From contig NZ_JAAGNI010000156.1 in NCBI RefSeq assembly GCF_010550605.1, positions 1 through 38,133 on the forward strand: a stretch of DNA of 38,133 bases, written 5' to 3'. Each line of letters begins with the position of its first letter. The stretch's first letter is position 1. Positions 1 to 8,733 of the stretch are shown one piece after another. The translations under genes and the position numbers were made by a program. A model generated the notes under the pieces. That model was given only the letters and a program-made list of their open reading frames with translations, was not told where the DNA came from and did not search any database. This stretch comes from Streptomyces sp. SID9727. GTDB lineage: Bacteria > Actinomycetota > Actinomycetes > Streptomycetales > Streptomycetaceae.

Positions 1-1545
1 CGGTGCGGGCGCCTGCGGTGCCGGGGGCTCCGGGGCCGCCGGGGGCCGCATGTCCGCCGGGCCGCCCGCCGGGGGCTCGCCCAGGTTGTCCAGCGCCTCG
101 CGGGCCAGCGGCGCGTCCAGCGGCGAGAACTTCGGGTTGGTCCGCAGCGCCCCCTCCAACTGGCGGCGCGCCGAACCGTAATCGCCCAGCGCGCGCTGCA
201 CCATGCCCAGGTGGTACGCGTACGAGGCGTTCTGCCCGCCCGAGTCCACCGCCCGCTGCGCGTACTCCAGCGCCCCCTCCGAGTCGCCCGACCGGTGCAG
301 CGCCCAGCCCAGCGCGTCCGCCACCGCCGGGCTGTGGTGGCCCCGCTTCCACTCCGCCCGCAGCAGCTCCACCGCCGCGTCCGCGTCGCCGTGCGCGGCC
401 TCGAAGCGGCCCAGCGGCAGCGACTCGTCCACGCCGCGCGCCCTGCCCCGGTCCAGGGCCGCCCGCAGCTTCTCGTACTGGCCCACCGAGTCGCCGTCGA
501 GCCCGAGCGACTCGTACAGCTCGCCCAGCTCAAGCAGGTAGGCCGGGCGCGGCGACTTCGCCAGGGCGGCCTGGTAGTCCCGTACGGCCTCGTCGGTGCG
601 CCCGAGGGCCGCCAGCGCCCGCGCCCGCCCGGCCAGCGACGGGTGGTGGCCCTTCTCGACGCGGAGCGCCGCCCCGTACTGCGCCACGGCCTCCTTCGGC
701 TCGCCCCGCTCCCAGGCCAGGTCGCCCAGTCTCGCCAGGCAGGCGGCCTTCTCGGCGGGCGTCCTCGCCCGGTTCGCCGCGTCCTGCGCCGTGGCCAGCG
801 CGTCCTCGCGCCAGCCCCGGTCGCGGTACATCTCGGCGGCCCGGCCCAGCGCGGGGACCCCGGCCCGCAGCTCGGTGAACCGCTCCACCGCCGTGATCGC
901 CGACTTCTGGTCGCCCAGGCCGTTGTACGCGTCGATCAGCTGCGGGTAGACCGTCCACTCCTTCGGCGTGCGCTTCCGGACCGTCTCGCCCCACTTCTTG
1001 GCGGTCACGAAGTCGCGCCGGGCGTTGGCCAGGGACGCGAGGCCCACCCAGGCGGCCGTGTTGCCGCTCTCGCCGGGGCGCACGTCCAGCGACCGCTTCA
1101 GCGCCTGCTCGGCCCGGGTGTAGTACGCCGGGTCGGCCCCCCGCCGCCCCGCCTCCACGTACGCCGACCCGAGCACCGCCCAGGAGTCCGCGTCCGAGGG
1201 GTGCGTGCCCACCCACTTCTGCCGGTCCCCGATGAGCGCCGTCAGGTCGGCGAGCGCGGCGGGGGAGCCGGCGGCCGTCGCGCTCATCGCCCGTGAGACC
1301 GGGCCGGACGCGGGCGGTGCCGCGTCCTTGTCGTCGTCGGGCACCGCGACCACCGCGCCCGTCACCAGGACCGCGCCCGCCACGATGCCGAAGGCGGCCC
1401 GGCGCAGGGTCGTACGCATCGTGGGGGGCGGCGGCTCGGCCAGGGACGCGGGGTCCGGCGGGGACGCGTCCGGGGCCGGCCAGTCGGTGTCGAAGGAGTA
1501 CTCGGGCCCGGAGGCCCCCGGGGGCTGCTGAGGCGTGAGATCCAT
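1..1545 (-). CDS. membrane-anchored TPR-repeat protein (C-terminus outside window)
   Basis: The reverse frame is open from the ATG at 1545 to the left edge: 515 codons with no stop. Residues 1-45 are Pro/Ser/Asp-rich. Residues about 49-68 form one hydrophobic segment after an Arg-rich stretch (MRTTLRRAAFG), which suggests a type II membrane anchor. The rest is helical with repeated TPR signatures such as WAVLGSAYVEAG, YPQLIDAYNGLG, YLLELGELYESLG and YAYHLGMVQRALGDYGSA. The last visible residues are Pro/Ala-rich. TPR proteins are protein-interaction scaffolds; the partner is unknown. The gene diverges from the FAD oxidase with 97 bp between the start codons. The long opposite-strand open frames over this gene are GC-rich shadows. 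Confidence 0.85.
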   Translation of the reverse strand, partial: MDLTPQQPPGASGPEYSFDTDWPAPDASPPDPASLAEPPPPTMRTTLRRAAFGIVAGAVLVTGAVVAVPDDDKDAAPPASGPVSRAMSATAAGSPAALADLTALIGDRQKWVGTHPSDADSWAVLGSAYVEAGRRGADPAYYTRAEQALKRSLDVRPGESGNTAAWVGLASLANARRDFVTAKKWGETVRKRTPKEWTVYPQLIDAYNGLGDQKSAITAVERFTELRAGVPALGRAAEMYRDRGWREDALATAQDAANRARTPAEKAACLARLGDLAWERGEPKEAVAQYGAALRVEKGHHPSLAGRARALAALGRTDEAVRDYQAALAKSPRPAYLLELGELYESLGLDGDSVGQYEKLRAALDRGRARGVDESLPLGRFEAAHGDADAAVELLRAEWKRGHHSPAVADALGWALHRSGDSEGALEYAQRAVDSGGQNASYAYHLGMVQRALGDYGSARRQLEGALRTNPKFSPLDAPLAREALDNLGEPPAGGPADMRPPAAPEPPAPQAPAP

Positions 1546-1642
1546 GCCGCTCACTGTGCGTCAGTATGAAGATCACACCGAGCCTTGGGATCGCCACCGC
1601 AGACGGGTTCACACCAATGGGCCCGGGTGCCACGCTTGGATC

Positions 1643-3010
1643 ATGGACGATCTCCTCGAACAGCTGCGGGCGGGTCTTCCCGCCGGGGCCGTGCTCACCG
1701 ACCCGGACGTCACCGCCTCCTACGCCCACGACATGGCGAGCTTCTGCGCGGCCGGCACCCCCGCCGTGGTCGTGCTCCCGCGCACCGTGGAACAGGTCCA
1801 GCACGTCATGCGCACCGCCACCGCACTGCGTGTCCCGGTCGTCCCGCAGGGTGCCCGTACGGGCCTGTCCGGCGCCGCCAACGCCACGGACGGCTGCATC
1901 GTCCTCTCCCTGGTGAAGATGGACCGCATCCTGGAGATCAGCCCCGTCGACCGGGTCGCCGTGGTCGAGCCCGGGGTGATCAACGCCGTGCTGTCCCGCG
2001 CGGTGGACGAGCACGGCCTGTACTACCCGCCGGACCCCTCCAGCTGGGAGATGTGCACCATCGGCGGCAACATCGGCACCGCGTCCGGCGGCCTGTGCTG
2101 CGTGAAGTACGGGGTCACCGCCGAGTACGTCCTCGGTCTCGACGTCGTCCTCGCGGACGGGCGCCTGCTCAGCACCGGCCGCCGCACCGCCAAGGGCGTC
2201 GCCGGATACGACCTCACCCGCCTCTTCGTCGGTTCCGAGGGCAGCCTCGGGATCGTCGTGAAGGCCGTTCTCGCGCTGAAGCCCCGGCCGCCCCGGCAGC
2301 TCGTCCTGGCCGCCGAGTTCGCCGACGCGACGAGCGCCTGCGACGCGGTCTGCCGGATCATGGAGGGCGGCCACACTCCGTCACTCCTCGAACTGATGGA
2401 CCGTACGACCGTCCAGGCGGTCAACCGGATGGCGGGCATGGGCCTGCCCGAGACCACCGAGGCCCTGCTGCTCGCCGCCTTCGACACCCCGGACCCGGCC
2501 GCCGACCTCGCCGCCGTCGCCGCCCTGTGCACCGCCGCCGGCGCCACCGACGTCGTCCCGGCGGAGAACGCGGCCGAGTCCGAGATGCTGCTCCAGGCCC
2601 GGCGGATGTCGCTGACCGCGCTGGAGGCCGTGGCGCCCGCGACGATGATCGACGACGTGTGCGTACCGCGCTCCCGGCTCGGCGCGATGCTGGCGGGCAC
2701 GGCGGAGATCGCCGGGAAGTACGGCCTCACCATCGGCGTCTGCGCCCACGCGGGCGACGGCAACACCCACCCCGTCGTCTGCTTCGACCCCGCCGACGCC
2801 GACGAGTCCCGGCGGGCCCGGGATTCCTTCGACGCGATCATGGCGCTCGGCCTCGCCCTCGGCGGCACGATCACCGGCGAACACGGGGTGGGCGTGCTGA
2901 AGAAGGAGTGGCTGGCCCGGGAACTCGGCGAGACCGGCGTGGAGCTCCACCGGGGCATCAAGCAGGCGTTCGACCCGCTCGGGCTGCTCAACCCGGGCAA
3001 GGTGTTCTGA
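1643..3010 (+). CDS. FAD-linked oxidase, GlcD/D-lactate dehydrogenase type
   Basis: The product is a 455-aa flavoprotein of the VAO/PCMH fold. The FAD_binding_4 domain fills the N-terminal half, with the motifs PQGARTGLSGAAN, IGGNIGTASGGLCCVKYG and FVGSEGSLGIV. The FAD-oxidase_C domain follows, with AHAGDGNTHP and GTITGEHGVGVLKKEW near the C-terminus and the usual LNPGKVF ending. Members of this family oxidise 2-hydroxy acids such as glycolate or D-lactate and pass electrons to the respiratory chain. The exact substrate cannot be read from the sequence. The ATG at 1643 was chosen because homology to the fold starts right after it; the frame extends 36 codons upstream but that part looks non-coding. 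No strong ribosome binding site is visible. Confidence 0.9.
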   Translation: MDDLLEQLRAGLPAGAVLTDPDVTASYAHDMASFCAAGTPAVVVLPRTVEQVQHVMRTATALRVPVVPQGARTGLSGAANATDGCIVLSLVKMDRILEISPVDRVAVVEPGVINAVLSRAVDEHGLYYPPDPSSWEMCTIGGNIGTASGGLCCVKYGVTAEYVLGLDVVLADGRLLSTGRRTAKGVAGYDLTRLFVGSEGSLGIVVKAVLALKPRPPRQLVLAAEFADATSACDAVCRIMEGGHTPSLLELMDRTTVQAVNRMAGMGLPETTEALLLAAFDTPDPAADLAAVAALCTAAGATDVVPAENAAESEMLLQARRMSLTALEAVAPATMIDDVCVPRSRLGAMLAGTAEIAGKYGLTIGVCAHAGDGNTHPVVCFDPADADESRRARDSFDAIMALGLALGGTITGEHGVGVLKKEWLARELGETGVELHRGIKQAFDPLGLLNPGKVF

Positions 3011-3036
3011 CCGGCCCCGGACCCCGCCCACGCCCC

Positions 3037-3513
3037 TCAACCCTCCCCGTCCTGCGACTCGTCCGACGGCCACGGGTCGCTCATCCACAGGTCGTCGGCC
3101 GGCAGCGGCGCGAGGAGTTCGGCCAGCCCCTCGTCGATGCCGAGCCGTTCGGTCTCCGTGCCCGGCGGCACCACGCGCAGGGTCCGCTCCACCCACACCG
3201 CGACGGCCGCGGACGGTACCTCCAGCAGGGCGTTGCCGTCCGGCGACGTCAACGCCACGCAGATGACGCCGTTCCCGTCCACCTTGGTCGGCCAGATCCG
3301 TACGTCCCCCTGCCCGCACGGCCGGAACACCCCCTCCACCAGCAGATCGCGGGCGAACGTCCAGTACACCGGCGCGTCCGAGGTGATGTGGAAGGTGATG
3401 TGCACCGCGTACGGGTCCTCCGTGCGGTACGTCAGCCTGGCCGGTACGGGGATGCTGCGCTCGGGCGACAGGACCAGCTTGAGCTCCAGCTCGCGTTCCA
3501 CGACGGTGTGCAT
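3037..3513 (-). CDS. ssgG: SsgA-like protein (SALP), sporulation/cell division
   Basis: The 158-aa protein has the SsgA/SsgB family fold throughout: an N-terminal ELELKLVLSPE strand, then LTYRTEDPYAVHITFH, the ARDLLVEGVFRPCGQGDVRIWP core, and VPPGTETERLGIDEGLAELL. SALPs occur only in sporulating actinomycetes and control septum placement and peptidoglycan maturation during aerial-hypha sporulation. The assignment to SsgG rather than another SALP rests on position: in S. coelicolor, as I recall, ssgG lies between a glycolate-oxidase-like gene and RDD genes, as here. The start at 3513 follows GGAAGGA. The C-terminus runs about 15-20 residues beyond SsgB and is acidic (DDLWMSDPWPSDES). Confidence 0.85.
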   Translation of the reverse strand: MHTVVERELELKLVLSPERSIPVPARLTYRTEDPYAVHITFHITSDAPVYWTFARDLLVEGVFRPCGQGDVRIWPTKVDGNGVICVALTSPDGNALLEVPSAAVAVWVERTLRVVPPGTETERLGIDEGLAELLAPLPADDLWMSDPWPSDESQDGEG

Positions 3514-3721
3514 GACGGCGTCCTTCCGTTCTCCGGGGCCGGTCCCACGACCGGCCCGCACGGGTGAGAGCGCCTTGCACGCCATCCCTTACGCGACTTC
3601 CCAGAAAAAGTTCAGGTGACCGGAAAGTGGGCCGAATGTCCGGACCGGCCCGGGAGTACCTGCCTGTCTGGTAGATGTGGACCCCTGTATTGAGGCCGCG
3701 AAGAGATACGGGACCACGGTG

Positions 3722-4909
3722 ATGAGCGCCCCAACCCCGGCACCCGGTGACGAGAGCCCCCGCGAGGGGTACTACCCCGACCCGTCCATCCCCGGTTACG
3801 TCCGTTACTGGAACGGCGCCTCCTGGGTGCCCGGCACCAGCCGCCCGGCCCCGAAGCCGAAGCCGGAGGAACCGGCGGCGGTCGAGGAGACCGGGCCGGT
3901 CTTCCTGGACGAGGAGGACCACGAGGACGGCCGTCCCGAACCCGCCATCGCCTGGCAGGCCGACGCCTCTCACCAGTCCGGCCTCGCCGGCGACCGGGAC
4001 CGCCGCGTCTCCTGGGGAGGCGAGGACCCGGCGCCCCCGGCCCCCGAGGACGCGACGCCCCCCGCGCCGGAGACCCCGTCCCCGGACGCCGGACGGGCCG
4101 GGCTTCCCGAGGACGCGACACCCCCCGCGCCAAGGGTTCCGTCCTCAGGCGCCGGACGGACCGGGTCGCAGCCACCTCAAGCCCGTCCGGCGATCGAGGA
4201 CGGAACCGGTGCGCCGGAGTCCGCCGAGGGCACCCTGACCATCCGCACCCTCGACAGGCGCCCCGTGCCGGAGGCACGCCCTGCGCCCCAGGCGCGCCCC
4301 GTGCCGCAGGCACGCCCCAGGCCGGAGGCACGCCCCAGGCCGGAGGGGCCCGTGCCGGAGGGGCCCGTCACCCCGTGGAAGCCCCCCGCCCCCGAGCCCT
4401 TTCAAGGGCTCATCGCGGCGCGGACCGAGGGCCGCCCCGCCCCGCTCGGCAAGCGGTTCGCCGCCCGGCTCATCGACACCGTGGTGCTGGGCGCGCTGAC
4501 CGCCGTGGCCGCCGTGCCGCTGGCCGGCCGGGCCGTGGAGCACATCGACGGGAAGATCGACGCCGCGCAGCAGACCGGCGAGACGGTCACCGTATGGCTG
4601 CTGGACTCCACCACGGCCGCGCTGGGCGGCGCGGCGCTGGGGGTGTTCCTCGTGCTGGGTGTCCTCCTCGACGCGGTGCCGACGGCGAAGTGGGGCCGTA
4701 CGCTCGGCAAGAGGCTGTGCGGCCTCGACGTACGGGACATCGAGTCCCACGAGACCCCTCGCTTCGGCGCCGCGCTCCGCCGGTGGCTGGTCCACGGCGT
4801 GCTGGGCATCCTGGTCGTCGGGATCGCCGACGTGCTGTGGTGCCTGGTGGACCGGCCCTGGCGCCAGTGCTGGCACGACAAGGCGGCGCGGACCTTCGTC
4901 GCGGGCTGA
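3722..4909 (+). CDS. DUF2510-linker-RDD family membrane protein
   Basis: The product has 395 aa in three parts. Residues about 16-40 are a DUF2510 motif (YYPDPSIPGYVRYWNGASW). Residues about 45-220 are an acidic, Pro/Ala/Arg-rich, low-complexity linker. Residues about 230-395 are an RDD domain, with FAARLIDTVVLG, a long hydrophobic segment, WGRTLGKRLCGLDV and the C-terminal helix ending in WHDKAARTFV. RDD proteins are small multi-span membrane proteins of mostly unknown function; some act in ion transport. The linker is built from internal repeats and carries a dispersed Streptomyces repeat (see findings). The ATG at 3722 lies behind GGGAC; an upstream GTG at 3677 is possible but less likely. 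A second RDD gene follows 76 bp downstream. Confidence 0.85.
   Translation: MSAPTPAPGDESPREGYYPDPSIPGYVRYWNGASWVPGTSRPAPKPKPEEPAAVEETGPVFLDEEDHEDGRPEPAIAWQADASHQSGLAGDRDRRVSWGGEDPAPPAPEDATPPAPETPSPDAGRAGLPEDATPPAPRVPSSGAGRTGSQPPQARPAIEDGTGAPESAEGTLTIRTLDRRPVPEARPAPQARPVPQARPRPEARPRPEGPVPEGPVTPWKPPAPEPFQGLIAARTEGRPAPLGKRFAARLIDTVVLGALTAVAAVPLAGRAVEHIDGKIDAAQQTGETVTVWLLDSTTAALGGAALGVFLVLGVLLDAVPTAKWGRTLGKRLCGLDVRDIESHETPRFGAALRRWLVHGVLGILVVGIADVLWCLVDRPWRQCWHDKAARTFVAG
4135..4207. repeat. imperfect inverted repeat, dispersed-element core, inside the RDD linker
   Basis: The arms 4135-4159 and 4183-4207 are 25 nt each and match at 22 positions as reverse complements. They share the core CCGTCCGGCG-N3-GAGGACGGAACC. 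A related copy of the core lies on the minus strand at about 4078-4105. The sequence resembles the highly repeated intergenic Streptomyces element that contains a (C/T)CCGGCGNNNGAGGA core, but here it is inside an open reading frame. Confidence 0.7.
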
Positions 4910-4985
4910 CACCATCCGCCGAACGCCGTCCCCCGAACGCACCCGAGCCGTTGCGCGGGTCCGGGCCCCGCGATGCACTGCCCCC

Positions 4986-5654
4986 ATGAGCAACGATCAG
5001 CCGCCGCCCGGTCAGCCGCCCGAGGACGACCCGTTCAGGAAGCAGCAGCCGCCCGGGGACCAGCCGCCGTCGTCCGGCTCGCCCTACGGGGGCGGCGCGC
5101 CGCCGCCCCCGCCGCACGACCCGGGACCTTACGGCGGCGGCGGTCCGTACGGCGGCGCGGACCCGCTGGCGGGGATGCCGCCGCTCGCGGAGCCCGGCAA
5201 GCGCATCCTGGCCCGGCTGATCGACTTCCTGATCATCTCGATCCCGCTGTACCTGATCTCGCTGCCCTGGGGCGGCGCGGTCGGGGTGTCGGACAGCAAC
5301 GGCAACGACGACGACGTCAGCGACGTCTTCGCGCAGACGTACAGCGGGCATCAACTGCTCTGGTCGCTGATCGGGCTCGTCTGCTACGTCGCGTACGACA
5401 CGTACTTCACGCACAAGGACGGCCGCACGCTCGGCAAGCGGCTGCTGAAGATGCGGGTCGCGATGCTCAACGACGGCAGGGTGCCGGACACCGGCGCGGC
5501 GTTCCTGCGGGCCGTGGTGCTGTGGCTGCCGGCGCTGCTGTGCTGCCCGTGCCTGTGGTGGCTGATCAACATCGTGCTGATGTTCACGGACAAGCCCTAC
5601 CGCCAGGGGCTCCAGGACAAGGCGGCCAAGACGGTGGTGGTCACCGTCAACTGA
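4986..5654 (+). CDS. RDD family membrane protein with Pro/Gly-rich N-terminus
   Basis: The product has 222 aa. Residues 1-65 are rich in Pro, Gly and Gln (PPPGQPPED, YGGGAPPPPPHDPGPYGGGG) and are probably disordered and cytoplasmic. The RDD domain begins at KRILARLIDFLIISIPLY and contains HKDGRTLGKRLLKMRV, a Cys-rich membrane segment (LPALLCCPCLWWLIN) and the family ending DKAAKTVVV. It lies 76 bp downstream of the other RDD gene in the same direction, so the two may be co-transcribed. Their linkers are unrelated, which argues against a recent duplication. A TGCACT box at about -12 could allow leaderless transcription of its own. The function is unknown. Confidence 0.85.
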   Translation: MSNDQPPPGQPPEDDPFRKQQPPGDQPPSSGSPYGGGAPPPPPHDPGPYGGGGPYGGADPLAGMPPLAEPGKRILARLIDFLIISIPLYLISLPWGGAVGVSDSNGNDDDVSDVFAQTYSGHQLLWSLIGLVCYVAYDTYFTHKDGRTLGKRLLKMRVAMLNDGRVPDTGAAFLRAVVLWLPALLCCPCLWWLINIVLMFTDKPYRQGLQDKAAKTVVVTVN

Positions 5655-5679
5655 GGCTCGACCCGGACGCGGCCGGCAC

Positions 5680-5967
5680 TCAGCGCGTGCTCTGCGCGGA
5701 GACGGGCGCGCGCTCCCCGTCACGGGTGGCGGGCGCGGTGCCGCGGCGCACGGACACCGGGCCGGCCGTCCCCGTCGTCTTCGGCGCGTGACGGCGGGAC
5801 TTCGCGGGTACGGTGACCGACACCACGAGTCCGAGAGCGAGCGCGACCGTGCCGACGGCGGCGATACCGATGCCCGAACTGGTGCGGAACAGCAGCAACA
5901 TGGCCAGGGTCGAGAGGACGACGGTGACCGAACCGTAGGAGAGCTGTGCGGCAGTAGGACGCGGCAT
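5680..5967 (-). CDS. small two-span membrane protein, unknown function
   Basis: The 95-aa protein starts at the ATG at 5967, preceded by GAGGACGGAA at good spacing. Two hydrophobic helices can be seen (about residues 12-30 and 36-60: VTVVLSTLAMLLLF and IGIAAVGTVALALGLVVSVTV). A basic, Ser/Thr/Arg-rich tail of about 30 residues with no recognisable motif follows. The longer frame to 6012 would add 15 residues without a ribosome binding site. It is convergent with the RDD pair and divergent from the secreted protease. I recognise no family. Confidence 0.65.
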   Translation of the reverse strand: MPRPTAAQLSYGSVTVVLSTLAMLLLFRTSSGIGIAAVGTVALALGLVVSVTVPAKSRRHAPKTTGTAGPVSVRRGTAPATRDGERAPVSAQSTR

Positions 5968-6336
5968 GGCTATTTCCGTCCTCGGGACGTCGGATGGGCG
6001 GTCTCTCAACACGGTCGCGCTGTCAAGCGACTCTACGACGGTGGATGCCCGGGAAGAACGGGTGGTAAGCGTAACCTAACCCACAGTGCCGATGCATGGG
6101 GGGCGCACGGAGTCATCCCCCGCGCCCCTGGGCCGGGTTGACGCGCCGGTGGATCGCGGACGCCATGTCCGCATACCGGAAGAGTGCTCCTGCATAGTGC
6201 ACTTGGTCTGTTCAAGTCAAGGTCTGTCTTTTCTTCCGTAACTCCGGTCGAATGTCGTCACTTGTGACGCGTTTCCGCGCGCGGCCTCTCCACACTCCCG
6301 GGCCGTCGCCGCGGGCGCCGGGGAGGACTGCATCAC
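5968..6336. promoter_or_regulatory. divergent intergenic region upstream of the M6 protease
   Basis: This 369-bp gap separates the small membrane protein from the protease. Near the protease are two inverted repeats: ACTTG-N7-CAAGT at 6201-6217 and GTCAC-TT-GTGAC at 6257-6268. The first overlaps TGGTCTGTTC, which agrees with the AdpA consensus TGGCSNGWWY at nine of ten positions. The purine-rich GGGAGGA at 6321-6327 is the ribosome binding site of the protease. I see no coding potential. Confidence 0.45.
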
Positions 6337-8733
6337 GTGATCATTAAGAGACGGGCGCTTCGGACCGGAGCGGTTGTCGTGGCCCTGGCCGCGACCGCCG
6401 CGACCGCATCCGCCTTCGCCACCGCTCAGGCAGATGACCAGGCGTCGGGCACCGCTGCCTCCATCGACCGCCGGGACCCGGGGTCGGCCAAGGGCAACAA
6501 CCACGACCTGGAGGGCCCGTTCAGCAAGCAGCAGGCCGCTCAGCGCCAGGCTGCCCTGGAACAGGTCATATCCGGCGACAAGAAGGTCTCGTCGCGCGGA
6601 GGCTCCAAGGTCGTCAAGCTCGACAGCAACAAGTACGTCGAGCTCGGCCGTGAGAAGACCGACAAGATCTTCACCGTCCTGGTGGAGTTCGGCGACCAGG
6701 TCGACAACACGACCATGTACGACCCGGACGGCGCCGGCCCCAAGCCCGCCGTCAAGAAGTACGGCGGCACGCCGGGACCGCTGCACAACCAGATAGCCCA
6801 GCCGGACCCGAAGAAGGACAACAGCACCGCCTGGCAGGCCGATTACAACCAGGCCCACTTCCAGGAGCTGTACTTCGGCGAGGGTGCCGGCAAGCACTCC
6901 CTGAAGACGTACTACGAGAAGACCTCGTCCGGCCGCTACTCGGTCGACGGTGAGGTCTCCGACTGGGTCAAGGTCCCCTACAACGAGGCGCGCTACGGCT
7001 CGAACTACTGCGGTTCGACCAACTGCGCCAACGCCTGGGACATGATCAAGGACGGCGTCAACGCCTGGGCCGCGGACCAGAAGGCCAAGGGCCGCACGCC
7101 CGAGCAGATCAAGACGGACCTGGCGCAGTACGACCAGTGGGACCGTTACGACTACGACAACGACGGCAACTTCAACGAGCCCGACGGCTACATCGATCAC
7201 TTCCAGATCGTGCACGCGGGTGAGGACGAGTCCGCCGGCGGCGGCGTCGAGGGCACCAACGCCATCTGGGCGCACCGCTGGTACGCGTACGGCACCAACG
7301 CCGGCGCCACCGGCCCGGCGAACAACAAGGCCGGCGGCACCCAGATCGGCGACACCGGCATCTGGGTCGGCGACTACACCGCGCAGCCCGAGAACGGCGG
7401 CCTGGGCGTCTTCGCCCACGAGTACGGCCACGACCTCGGCCTCCCGGACCTGTACGACACGACCAACACCGCCGAGAACTCGGTCGGTTTCTGGTCGCTG
7501 ATGTCGGCGGGTTCCTGGCTCGGCACCGGCAAGGACAGCATCGGGGACATGCCCGGTGACATGACGGCCTGGGACAAGCTCCAGCTTGGCTGGCTGAACT
7601 ACGCCGAGGCCAAGGCCGCGACGAAGTCCACCCACAAGCTGGGCGTGTCCGAGTACAACACCAAGGACAAGCAGGCGCTCGTCGTCGAGCTGCCGGAGAA
7701 GGCCGTCACCACCGCCGTCACGACGCCCGCCGAGGGCGCCAAGCAGTGGTGGAGCGACATGGGCGACAACCTCAGCAACACGCTGTCGCGCTCCGTCGAC
7801 CTCACCGGCAAGACCAAGGCCTCCCTGGACCTCCAGGGCTGGTGGGACATCGAGAAGGACTACGACTACCTCTACACCGAGGTGTCCACCAACGGCGGCA
7901 CCAGCTGGACCGCGATCGACGGCACCGCCGACGGTCAGCCGATCCCGCGCGACGCCAGTGACAAGCCGGCCCTGACCGACGTCTCCGGCACGTACCAGAA
8001 GCTGTCGTACTCGCTGGACGCCTACGCGGGCCAGAAGATCGACATCCGCTTCCGCTACGCCACCGACGGCGGCGCGGGCGGCGTGGGCTTCGCGGCCGAC
8101 ACCATCTCGGTGACCGCCGACGGCGCCGCGCTCTTCACGGACAACGCCGAGGGCGACGACAACGGCTGGACCGTCAAGGGCTTCTCGCGGGTCGGCAAGT
8201 CGTTCGAGAAGGACTACCCGCAGTACTACCTCGCGGAGAACCGTCAGTACGTCAGCTACGACCAGACGCTCAAGACGGGCCCGTACAACTTCGGGTTCTC
8301 CACGACCCGTCCTGACTGGGTCGAGCACTTCCCGTACCAGAACGGTCTGCTGGTCTGGCTCTGGGACACCTCCCAGAAGGACAACAACGTCTCGCAGCAC
8401 GAGGGCCAGGGCCTGATCCTGCCGGTGGACGCGCACGCCAAGCCGCTGAAGTGGGCGAACGGCACGGTCATCCGCAACAAGATCCAGCCCTTCGACGCGC
8501 CGTTCAGCTGGTACCCGACGGACGGCTTCACGCTGCACCTGGCCGACCAGGCCGTGAAGATCAAGCCGCAGCTCGGCGTCCCGTCCTTCGACGACCACAA
8601 GGGCACCTACTGGTACAAGGAGAACCCGACCGGAAGCGTCAAGGTTCCTGACACCAACACCAAGATCACGATCGTCAGCGAGCCGCTCAGCGGCGACACG
8701 ATGACCGTCCAGGTCGGTGCCTCGAAGAAGTAG
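6337..8733 (+). CDS. secreted immune inhibitor A-type metalloprotease (peptidase M6)
   Basis: The 798-aa precursor starts at a GTG behind GGGAGGA. The signal peptide runs to about residue 32 (IKRRALRTG, a hydrophobic core of Ala/Val, then AQA). A propeptide-like region rich in Gln and Lys follows. The catalytic M6 domain carries the zinc motif HEYGHDLGLPDLYD with HExxH at residues 361-365. The C-terminal half has the jelly-roll and interaction domains found in InhA proteins (WWDIEKDYDYLYTEVSTNGG and similar). The enzyme is exported and probably degrades extracellular protein or antimicrobial peptides during development. An intrinsic terminator follows closely at 8757. Confidence 0.95.
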   Translation: MIIKRRALRTGAVVVALAATAATASAFATAQADDQASGTAASIDRRDPGSAKGNNHDLEGPFSKQQAAQRQAALEQVISGDKKVSSRGGSKVVKLDSNKYVELGREKTDKIFTVLVEFGDQVDNTTMYDPDGAGPKPAVKKYGGTPGPLHNQIAQPDPKKDNSTAWQADYNQAHFQELYFGEGAGKHSLKTYYEKTSSGRYSVDGEVSDWVKVPYNEARYGSNYCGSTNCANAWDMIKDGVNAWAADQKAKGRTPEQIKTDLAQYDQWDRYDYDNDGNFNEPDGYIDHFQIVHAGEDESAGGGVEGTNAIWAHRWYAYGTNAGATGPANNKAGGTQIGDTGIWVGDYTAQPENGGLGVFAHEYGHDLGLPDLYDTTNTAENSVGFWSLMSAGSWLGTGKDSIGDMPGDMTAWDKLQLGWLNYAEAKAATKSTHKLGVSEYNTKDKQALVVELPEKAVTTAVTTPAEGAKQWWSDMGDNLSNTLSRSVDLTGKTKASLDLQGWWDIEKDYDYLYTEVSTNGGTSWTAIDGTADGQPIPRDASDKPALTDVSGTYQKLSYSLDAYAGQKIDIRFRYATDGGAGGVGFAADTISVTADGAALFTDNAEGDDNGWTVKGFSRVGKSFEKDYPQYYLAENRQYVSYDQTLKTGPYNFGFSTTRPDWVEHFPYQNGLLVWLWDTSQKDNNVSQHEGQGLILPVDAHAKPLKWANGTVIRNKIQPFDAPFSWYPTDGFTLHLADQAVKIKPQLGVPSFDDHKGTYWYKENPTGSVKVPDTNTKITIVSEPLSGDTMTVQVGASKK

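Noticed and set aside
530..2374. 614-aa minus-strand frame spanning the TPR and FAD oxidase genes
   Set aside because: It overlaps two well-supported genes in the wrong frames and has no domain.
3661..3680. GTG at 3677 as the start of the first RDD protein
   Set aside because: It sits directly on a TAGATG box that may be part of the promoter; the ATG at 3722 has a GGGAC ribosome binding site and DUF2510 homology starts after it.
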